Of a DNA stretch of 64,000 nucleotides, positions 8,713 through 15,729 are shown piece after piece. This stretch comes from Candidatus Gastranaerophilales bacterium (GTDB lineage: Bacteria; Cyanobacteriota; Vampirovibrionia; Gastranaerophilales; Gastranaerophilaceae). Every line of letters begins with the position of its first letter. Position 1 is the stretch's first letter. The position numbers were made by a program, and so were the translations under genes. A model generated the notes under the pieces. That model did not search any database. It saw nothing but the letters and a program-made list of their open reading frames with translations, and was not told the origin of the DNA. The stretch spans positions 53,095 through 117,094 of the forward strand of contig CALVEV010000005.1 in the NCBI GenBank assembly GCA_944326685.1. The letters run 5' to 3'.

Positions 8713-9819
8713 ATGTGTAGAATTGGTGCAATTAAATCAAAGGATTATGTATATCCATCAATGGCTTTAAAATTAATGCGTTCTCAACAAGAGGGGCATG
8801 ATGATTCAGGCTTTGCTTTTGTTATGCAAGATTTAGGTGGAATATTTGAAACTTACAAAGATTTACCTTGTCTTTCTATGGCTGCAACTGTTCAGGGAAC
8901 AAGACTTGCAGAAGATATCTTACACGATATAGGCTTTTCTAGGGTATTGCAGTGGACACCTGATATTCAAAATCAAAAAGGTTTAAAAATATCTCCAATG
9001 CAAAATTATGTCTTTGAAATTTTACAATATCCTAAGAGTCATAAATATGCGACAAAAGAGGAAAAAGAAGAATTATTAATTGATACTAATCTTAAAATAA
9101 GAAAAGCTTTAGAAGAAAATAATTCTGGATATATTTATTCATTTTGGCCTGATATATTAACATTGAAAGAAATAGGTAGTCCTAAAGATATTGGAACATA
9201 TTTTAATCTATGGAATGATAAGGAAAGTCCAAAAGCAAAAATTATTACTGCACAGTGTAGACAAAATACAAATTATGATATTGTAAGATATGCTGCGCAT
9301 CCATTTACTCTTGAAGGGTATACAGTTTTAGTTAATGGTGAAAATACTTTTTATGAAAAGAATAAATTGTATCAACAAGAACTTTATAAAGGTTATGTTG
9401 GGTTTGAATCAGATTCGCAATGTTTCTTGTATACTCTGCATTATGTAAATAAGATTTTAAAATGGCCTTTGAAGTATTTTATGCATGTTATAAACCCATT
9501 ACCATATAATGATATAGAATCTCGAAAAGATAGCGAAATTTTACTTCGAATAAAAGCCTCATTAGAACATTTAGAAACGAATGGACCTAATGCGGTATTG
9601 GCAGTAAATCCTGATGGAGAATTAATGTGTGTATGTGACCCTAAAAAATTACGTCCTGTAGTTGTAGGTCAAGATAATGGAACTGTTATAATTACTTCAG
9701 AAGTAGCTGGGGTTAATGATATAATGCCTAAGAGAAAAATATCACTTGATATTTATCCAAAAGAAAGAGAAATGATAGTTATAAAGAATGATTTATCGGT
9801 GGAAAGATGGCAGCAATAA
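8713..9819 (+). CDS. Glutamate synthase, glutamine amidotransferase subunit (split type)
   Basis: Class II glutamine amidotransferase that releases ammonia from glutamine for glutamate synthesis. Cys2 is the expected N-terminal nucleophile (MCRIGAI), followed by QEGHDDSG near residues 31-38. At 368 residues it corresponds to the first domain of bacterial GltB, here encoded alone as in archaeal-type glutamate synthases. The gene ends 13 bases inside the FMN-domain gene, so the subunits are translationally coupled, and the third subunit follows directly. Because Cys2 must be exposed after methionine removal, the ATG at 8713 is certain; it sits six bases after TAAAAT and has no ribosome-binding site. 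The three genes together supply all the domains of one synthase large subunit. Confidence 0.9.
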   Translation: MCRIGAIKSKDYVYPSMALKLMRSQQEGHDDSGFAFVMQDLGGIFETYKDLPCLSMAATVQGTRLAEDILHDIGFSRVLQWTPDIQNQKGLKISPMQNYVFEILQYPKSHKYATKEEKEELLIDTNLKIRKALEENNSGYIYSFWPDILTLKEIGSPKDIGTYFNLWNDKESPKAKIITAQCRQNTNYDIVRYAAHPFTLEGYTVLVNGENTFYEKNKLYQQELYKGYVGFESDSQCFLYTLHYVNKILKWPLKYFMHVINPLPYNDIESRKDSEILLRIKASLEHLETNGPNAVLAVNPDGELMCVCDPKKLRPVVVGQDNGTVIITSEVAGVNDIMPKRKISLDIYPKEREMIVIKNDLSVERWQQ

Positions 9820-11435
9820 AAATAAATGAATTAGATATAAATGATTTGCCTTGGATTGTAGAAGTAGATGAAGCTAAGTGTATCCAATGTGGAAAATGTG
9901 TTGCATCTTGTTCTTTCAAAGCAATTAAACCTGCAATTGAACAACGAAAAAAAGTAGGCTCAATAGCAGAAAAGAATAAATTTGAAAAAGTTATTGTAAT
10001 TAAACAAAATGTATCATTCAACGAGTATTGTAAAGGTTGTGGAATATGTACAAAAGTATGCCCTAATGGTGCAATAAAAATTAGAAGAAATCTTGAAGAT
10101 AAATTTTCTATAAGATATCGAGCAGAAAAAGGTGATACGATAAAGAAAGGTGGGCGTTCTAATCTTAATACAGAAGGACGGACGTTAGATAAAATTAAAA
10201 TTGGTCGAATTTCTCAAATGACAGATCCTTCTCTTGATGCAGTAAGGCACACTTTTGAAATTAAAACACCATTCGGAAGAGTTCTTTCAGCTGATAAATT
10301 GGATTTTAAAGTTGAAAATGGAGAAGTTAAGGAAACAAAATCATTGCCGCCAAATCGTTGGATTTATCCATTGATTATGGGGGATATGTCAATTGGTGCT
10401 GTATCTTGGAGAATGTGGGAAGCAATGGCTATTGCAACTGCATATCTTAATGAAGTAATGGGAATTCCAATTAGAATGTGTACAGGAGAAGGTGGAGTTC
10501 CATCAAAATTATTAAAATCTAAATATGTAAAATATATGATTCTCCAGATAGCATCAGGACATTTCGGCTGGAATAGAATAATTGATGCAATGCCTGATAT
10601 GGTAGAAGATCCAGCAGGTATTCTAATCAAAATAGGACAAGGTGCAAAACCTGGGGATGGTGGTATGTTAATGGCAAATAAAGTTGCCAAATATATTCAA
10701 GAAATCAGAGGTGTACCTAAAGCTGATTTACTAAGTCCACCAAACCATCAAGGTTTATATTCTATTGAAGAAAGTGTTCAAAAGATGTTTTTATCAATGA
10801 ATGCTGCATTTAATTTTAAAGTTCCTGTGGCAATAAAAGTTGCAGCATCATCAACAAGTGTTTCTGTATATAATAATCTTTTAAGAGATCCTTATAATAT
10901 TGTTGGCGGTTTCTTTTTAGATGGTTTAGCTGCCGGAACAGGTGCTGCACATGAAATATCACTTAACCATACAGGACATCCAATTACATCGAAACTTAGA
11001 GATTGTTACCTTGCTGCTGTTCATCAAGGTCGTCAGGGTGAAATCCCAATTTTTGCAGGTGGAGGATTAGGTCAAACAGGAAGCTTTGCTGCAGATGCAT
11101 TTAAGTTGATATGTTTAGGTGCTAATGGTGTATTTTCAGGACGTCTTTTATTAGAGATTGCAGGGTGCGTCGGAAATGATAAAGAAAAATGTAATGCTTG
11201 TAATAGTGGATTATGTCCTGCAGGTATAGCATCACAAGATGTATGTTTGACGAAAAGACTTGATATAGATAAAGTTGCTCAAAATTTAGTTAATTATTTC
11301 GTTGCAACAGATTTAGAGCTTAGAAAATTAATGGCTGCAACAGGTTGCTCTTCACTTCCTGTTGGTCGATCAGATACATTAATTACTGTTGATAAAAATG
11401 TTGCAGATAGACTAGAAATTCAATATGTTTGTTAG
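9807..11435 (+). CDS. gltB: Glutamate synthase, FMN-binding catalytic subunit with N-terminal ferredoxin domain
   Basis: Central synthase domain that converts 2-oxoglutarate plus ammonia to glutamate using FMN. Residues 20-95 form a ferredoxin-like domain with two full cysteine sets (CIQCGKCVASC and CKGCGICTKVCP), which should carry two [4Fe-4S] clusters. The FMN barrel follows, with GEGGVPSKLL, IKIGQGAKPGDGG, KVAASSTSVS, DGLAAGTGAA and GGGLGQTGSF. A late cysteine group (CVGNDKEKCNACNSGLCPAGIAS) matches the family's iron-sulphur region. At 542 residues it matches archaeal-type GltB rather than the 1500-residue proteobacterial or cyanobacterial enzymes. It overlaps the upstream gene by 13 bases and precedes the third subunit by six. 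No GltD-like NADPH subunit is encoded nearby, so ferredoxin is the likely donor. Confidence 0.93.
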   Translation: MAAIKINELDINDLPWIVEVDEAKCIQCGKCVASCSFKAIKPAIEQRKKVGSIAEKNKFEKVIVIKQNVSFNEYCKGCGICTKVCPNGAIKIRRNLEDKFSIRYRAEKGDTIKKGGRSNLNTEGRTLDKIKIGRISQMTDPSLDAVRHTFEIKTPFGRVLSADKLDFKVENGEVKETKSLPPNRWIYPLIMGDMSIGAVSWRMWEAMAIATAYLNEVMGIPIRMCTGEGGVPSKLLKSKYVKYMILQIASGHFGWNRIIDAMPDMVEDPAGILIKIGQGAKPGDGGMLMANKVAKYIQEIRGVPKADLLSPPNHQGLYSIEESVQKMFLSMNAAFNFKVPVAIKVAASSTSVSVYNNLLRDPYNIVGGFFLDGLAAGTGAAHEISLNHTGHPITSKLRDCYLAAVHQGRQGEIPIFAGGGLGQTGSFAADAFKLICLGANGVFSGRLLLEIAGCVGNDKEKCNACNSGLCPAGIASQDVCLTKRLDIDKVAQNLVNYFVATDLELRKLMAATGCSSLPVGRSDTLITVDKNVADRLEIQYVC

Positions 11436-11441
11436 GTTAGT

Positions 11442-12503
11442 ATGAAAACGATAAAAATAGATGGATTAATAAAAAATAATAGGATTTCAACACAAGATTT
11501 ATTACTTGAAATCCAAGAAAAAATCAATGAAGGCTATACGGATTTTGAAATAAATGCTTGTGGGCAGCATGACATTGGCGGTTCGTCTTGGGCAAAAGAT
11601 AAAGATAAAAATCTTACTTTTACGATAACAAACCCTGGACAGCGTGTTGGAGCAATGGCTCGAAAAGGGACAACAATTTATGTTCAAGGTTCAACTCCTG
11701 CTGATGTTGGTTGGCTAAATTCTGGTGCAGATATTATTGTTAAAGGAGATTGTGGAGATACTGCAGGTCATTGTGCTGCAAGTGGTAATATTTATGTTTC
11801 AGGAAGAGTTGGAACTCGTTCAGGAGCTTTAATGAAATATGATCCAAAATACTCACAACCTGAACTTTGGGTACTTAAAAATACGGGCTCATTTAGTTTT
11901 GAATTTATGAGTGGTGGAGTTGCGGTAATTTGTGGCTTTAATTGTAATGATACAGACTCTGTTTTAGGCAACCGTTCTTGTGTTGGAATGGTTGGTGGCA
12001 TAATATATGTTAGAGGACCAATTAAAGGTGTTGCTTCTTGTGTAGAAATTAAAAATCTAGAGAAAGCTGATTTTGATTTTCTTAATAGTGGAATGGATAG
12101 GTTTCTTACAGCAATAGATAAAAGAGGACTTAAAGATACTTTATTAAACTTCAGCGAGTGGAAAAAAATTGTTCCTTTACCATTAGATAAAAGGACAACT
12201 AAAATATCTGTAAAAGAATTTCACGAAAAAAATTGGATTGATGGTGGAATATTTGGTGATTTTATTGAAGATGACTATAAGGTTTATCCTCTTGCTGCAA
12301 CTGGAGATGGTCGTTTACAAGAGCCAATATGGAATAAAGAAAAATGTGTAAATTGTAAAATGTGTATTAATAACTGTCCTCAAAATGCAATTAATGAGGA
12401 TTATTCTGTTGATAAAGATAAGTGTATTGGTTGTTCTTTCTGTGCAACAGTATGTCCTAAAATGGTTTGGGAGATGAAGGATAATAAAAAAGAAATTAGC
12501 TAA
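11442..12503 (+). CDS. Glutamate synthase GXGXG-domain subunit fused to a ferredoxin
   Basis: Residues 1-250 are the right-handed beta-helix (GXGXG) domain that ends GltB: GQHDIGGSSWA, NPGQRVGAMARKG, GDCGDTAGHCAASG and GRVGTRSGALM are characteristic repeats. In full-length enzymes this domain is structural and shapes the ammonia channel. Residues 292-353 add a two-cluster ferredoxin (CVNCKMCINNCP and CIGCSFCATVCP), not part of standard GltB. The fusion gives the split enzyme a second pair of predicted [4Fe-4S] clusters besides those of the FMN subunit and may act as the electron entry module. It is the last of three closely spaced genes. The downstream gap has only a weak hairpin. Confidence 0.9.
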   Translation: MKTIKIDGLIKNNRISTQDLLLEIQEKINEGYTDFEINACGQHDIGGSSWAKDKDKNLTFTITNPGQRVGAMARKGTTIYVQGSTPADVGWLNSGADIIVKGDCGDTAGHCAASGNIYVSGRVGTRSGALMKYDPKYSQPELWVLKNTGSFSFEFMSGGVAVICGFNCNDTDSVLGNRSCVGMVGGIIYVRGPIKGVASCVEIKNLEKADFDFLNSGMDRFLTAIDKRGLKDTLLNFSEWKKIVPLPLDKRTTKISVKEFHEKNWIDGGIFGDFIEDDYKVYPLAATGDGRLQEPIWNKEKCVNCKMCINNCPQNAINEDYSVDKDKCIGCSFCATVCPKMVWEMKDNKKEIS

Positions 12504-12584
12504 ATTAAATTCAAATTGTAAAATCTTATTTACAACATAGCAATAATTTAATATTTCATTATTTTATATAATAGGAATTAAGTT

Positions 12585-13349
12585 ATGGACGAATTAAACA
12601 AAATATTTACATCTTCTATTAAGTCTAACTTTAAGAAAAGTCTTAATGTGACAGATTCTATTAATAAAGAAAAATACTCATATCAAGATATTGAAATTAA
12701 AAATTCAATTACGCGTGGGGAATTGTTAAGGTATTCACATTTTATTCCTTCTGTAAAATTTAATCTTAAAAATCTTAAAGAATCCAATCCAAAGTATTTA
12801 GAACTTGCAGTAAAAATTATTGAAATATCTGTTAAACCAATAAATGGGATTGATTTAGAAGTTCCATTAAATATATTATTAACTCAATTTAAAGAAGCTT
12901 CGTATGAAAATCAGGAGGCTTTAGATTTTACTTGGGAATTGTTAAATCAAGCGGATACATTAACTTCCAAATATTATTTATCTGTTTTAGCTGCAGGTGC
13001 AATTTTAGATAAGTCTTTAAAGTTACAATTTAAGGCAGCTATTCCATTTATTAAATACATTATTCCTTCACATGTGAATAATGAGAATTTATCTAACCAA
13101 AAAGAATTTTTAAATGCCATTAGTATTTTAATTAATTCTAAAGCTGATGCTGAAAAAATTAAATTACTTCCAAAAATAAAATATATTCTTGATAATATAA
13201 CGAAAGATGAATATATAATTGATGTTGCTAAAATTATATATAGTAATACTCCTGCGGATGTAATTAAAAATAATATTAATATACTTACAAAAGAAAAATT
13301 AACTAAAGACTTTAGTTTTTCAGACTATCTTATAAAAAATTCATTATAA
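12585..13349 (+). CDS. Hypothetical helical protein
   Basis: I recognise no family. The 254-residue product is Lys/Asn/Ile-rich and looks all-helical, with repeated amphipathic helices such as those around residues 60-80, 120-165 and 195-215, suggesting an alpha-solenoid. There is no signal peptide and no cysteine. TATAAT at 12567-12572 and AGGA eight bases before the ATG point to a promoter with a short leader. Its last 25 bases overlap the opposing small lipoprotein gene. It faces the TPR/zinc-ribbon operon, but nothing ties its function to it. Confidence 0.7.
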   Translation: MDELNKIFTSSIKSNFKKSLNVTDSINKEKYSYQDIEIKNSITRGELLRYSHFIPSVKFNLKNLKESNPKYLELAVKIIEISVKPINGIDLEVPLNILLTQFKEASYENQEALDFTWELLNQADTLTSKYYLSVLAAGAILDKSLKLQFKAAIPFIKYIIPSHVNNENLSNQKEFLNAISILINSKADAEKIKLLPKIKYILDNITKDEYIIDVAKIIYSNTPADVIKNNINILTKEKLTKDFSFSDYLIKNSL

Positions 13350-13729
13350 GCTAAAGGTTTTCCGAGGTTATTTATAGAAAAGACTTGCATTACATATCGT
13401 CCTTTTTGATGAATTGTAAAATTATTGTAGTAGTAATAAATGTTTTGTTTCATTACTCTATAATCATTTGTCCAATAAATAGTATATCCACCTCTATTTA
13501 TAGTGTCGCTAACTTTGAATACTTGAACTCTTATAAATTCACAATTTAATTTTTTAGGCGTAAAGAACAAATAATATATTCGTTGACCTTCCGCAAAAAC
13601 TTTTTTAGGATACATTATTGTTTCAAAAGTTATTGGTTCAGAATTAAATAAAATATTTGCATGCTCTTTTTCAGTACAACCAGAGCATAGCAATATAAAT
13701 ATTGAACATATTAGAAATATTTTTTTCAT
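13325..13729 (-). CDS. Small putative lipoprotein
   Basis: The 134-residue product begins with a classic secretion signal (MKKIFLICSIFILL) followed by CSGC, with the lipidated cysteine at Cys18; the -3 position is Cys rather than the usual Leu, a slightly unusual lipobox. The mature part is rich in Tyr, Phe and Thr with alternating hydrophobics and looks like a small beta-sandwich. I recognise no family. It is the last gene of a leftward operon: its ATG overlaps the stop of the TPR protein gene (TAATG), so translation is coupled and it is probably an envelope partner of that TPR protein. Its 3' end overlaps the convergent hypothetical gene by 25 bases. Confidence 0.75.
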   Translation of the reverse strand: MKKIFLICSIFILLCSGCTEKEHANILFNSEPITFETIMYPKKVFAEGQRIYYLFFTPKKLNCEFIRVQVFKVSDTINRGGYTIYWTNDYRVMKQNIYYYYNNFTIHQKGRYVMQVFSINNLGKPLAYNEFFIR

Positions 13730-15711
13730 TATGGTAATTGTTGTATCTGTTGTAATTGCTGTATTTTATTATTTACTGTATCCACAAGTTTTTTATCTTT
13801 TTCATATTTTGTATATTTTATGTAATTTTCAACAGCTTTGTCGTTATCATTTTTTAACTCGTAAGCTAATCCTAATGCATAGTATGCTAATGCATAATCT
13901 GAATCTATTGAAATTACTTTGTCAAAGCAATCAATTGCACTATTAAAATTTCTTTGATTTGCATAAGTAAGCCCTAAATTGAACCAAGCATCAGAGTAGT
14001 TATTATCAATTTTTATTGCTTCATTATAATAATATGTTGCTTTATTTAAATTTTTAGAAATTCTATTTAAATTCCCTAATTTTAATAAAATTTCTTTATC
14101 ATTTGGTGTTATGACAATTGCTTTTGAATAACAAGATATTGCTTGTTTATAGTCTTTTGATTTATAAGCAGAATCTCCTTGAGCTATTAATTTTTCAACA
14201 TCAGATAAATTATCTTCTTTTGGTTTTTCTTTAGATTGTTTAACTAAAGAAGCTTTATAAGAATCAAATTCATTTTTATATTCAACATTATTGCTATCTA
14301 TTTCAATTGCTTTTTCAAAATAATAGCTAGCTTTTTTATCATTTTTTAGATATTTATTTGATAAAGCTAATCCAAAATATGCGGAAGCTAATTTGTCATC
14401 GTTTGCTAGAGCTTCTTCAAATGCTAACCCAGCTTGTAAATATTGCTCTTTATCAATTAAGTCATAGCCTAATGATAATAATGCAGTGTTTAAATGTGTT
14501 TCAACTTCTGGATTTTCTTTTTCATATAATAAGGATTTGTATATTTCAATTGCAGCCATATATGATTTATCAGCTTGTAATGCAAGAGCTTTGTTATATT
14601 TTAGATCATAATCATTTGGTGTTTCTTTAAGAGCTAAATCATAGAACTTTAGAGCTTTTTTGTAATCTTCTTTTTTATGATAACAAAATGCTAATTCTTT
14701 TTGAATATCTGAATCATTTGGAGCTTTACTATAAGCTTTTTCATAATTTAATATTGCTAAATCAATATTATCTTGTTTTTTATACATTAATGCTAAATTT
14801 TTATTAGCATCAACATTATCAGGATAAGCTTCTAAGAATTTTTTATACTGAACTATTGCTTCTTCATTTTTGTTCATTGATGCCAAAAGATTCCCATAGT
14901 CAAATCTTAAATCATATAAATTTGGTTCTAATTCAAATGTTTTATTAAATGCTTTTTCTGCATCTTGATTTTTATCTAATGCTTGATAAGATAATGCTAA
15001 TTGAGAATAGGCTTTAACGCTGTCAGGTGAGTTTTCCAAAGACTTAGTTAAAATTTTGATGGCATTATCATAATCATTTGATTTAAATAGTGCAGTACCG
15101 TAATTTATATAATCTTTAAATGAATTTGGAGCTGCATCATATGCTTTTTTATACTCTTTAATAGAAGAATCTATATTTCCTGCTTCTAAATATGTTCGAG
15201 CAATACTTTCACGGGCTAATTGGTTATCTGGGTATGATTGAAGAAATTTTTGATAGTCATCAATTGATTCATTATATTTTTTTTGATATGATTCTACACT
15301 TGCTAAATTTAAATAGTTATATTTGTATTCAGGACAAAGTTTTTGGGCTTGTTTATATGAATTATATGCGTTCTCATAATCTCCCATTGATTGAAGAATA
15401 TTCCCAATACTAACATATAAAAAACCGTCTGCAGGATTTAATTTTAATGCTTTTTTATAATAAGAAAGAGATGTTGCATTATCTCCAATATTAGAATATA
15501 AGCCTGCTAATTTTGTATACAAAATAGAGTCATCACCATTTATAGCAACAGCTTTTTCTAAATATTTAATTGCATTTTGATAATCTTGATTATGTTCATA
15601 CATTGAAGCTGTTTTATATAAATTATGAGCTTCTTTAGTCATTTTTGCATTTGAGCTTACTTGTGTAAATAATAAAATTGCTAATAATAAAACTATTTTA
15701 TTTTTATTCAT
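13729..15711 (-). CDS. Secreted or periplasmic TPR-repeat protein
   Basis: A signal peptide (residues 1-22, hydrophobic core VLLLAILLF) is followed by roughly 15-17 tandem tetratricopeptide repeats filling most of the 660 residues. Typical TPR positions are easy to see, for example NPADGFLYVSIGNIL, PDSVKAYSQLALSY and DYALAYYALGLAYE. A Lys/Glu-rich linker near residues 490-505 splits the array in two. Such proteins act as assembly or docking scaffolds, and no catalytic motif is present. The gene lies 18 bases after the zinc-ribbon giant and overlaps the lipoprotein gene by one base, so the three are probably one unit. AAAGGA lies upstream of the ATG. Its location outside the cytoplasmic membrane is inferred from the signal sequence. 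Confidence 0.85.
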   Translation of the reverse strand: MNKNKIVLLLAILLFTQVSSNAKMTKEAHNLYKTASMYEHNQDYQNAIKYLEKAVAINGDDSILYTKLAGLYSNIGDNATSLSYYKKALKLNPADGFLYVSIGNILQSMGDYENAYNSYKQAQKLCPEYKYNYLNLASVESYQKKYNESIDDYQKFLQSYPDNQLARESIARTYLEAGNIDSSIKEYKKAYDAAPNSFKDYINYGTALFKSNDYDNAIKILTKSLENSPDSVKAYSQLALSYQALDKNQDAEKAFNKTFELEPNLYDLRFDYGNLLASMNKNEEAIVQYKKFLEAYPDNVDANKNLALMYKKQDNIDLAILNYEKAYSKAPNDSDIQKELAFCYHKKEDYKKALKFYDLALKETPNDYDLKYNKALALQADKSYMAAIEIYKSLLYEKENPEVETHLNTALLSLGYDLIDKEQYLQAGLAFEEALANDDKLASAYFGLALSNKYLKNDKKASYYFEKAIEIDSNNVEYKNEFDSYKASLVKQSKEKPKEDNLSDVEKLIAQGDSAYKSKDYKQAISCYSKAIVITPNDKEILLKLGNLNRISKNLNKATYYYNEAIKIDNNYSDAWFNLGLTYANQRNFNSAIDCFDKVISIDSDYALAYYALGLAYELKNDNDKAVENYIKYTKYEKDKKLVDTVNNKIQQLQQIQQLP

Positions 15712-15729
15712 ATTAAATATTCCTTTAAT

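Noticed and set aside
12516..12535. Hairpin TTGTAAA/TTTACAA after the glutamate synthase genes
   Set aside because: The stem is short and AT-only with no T-run after it, too weak to call a terminator.
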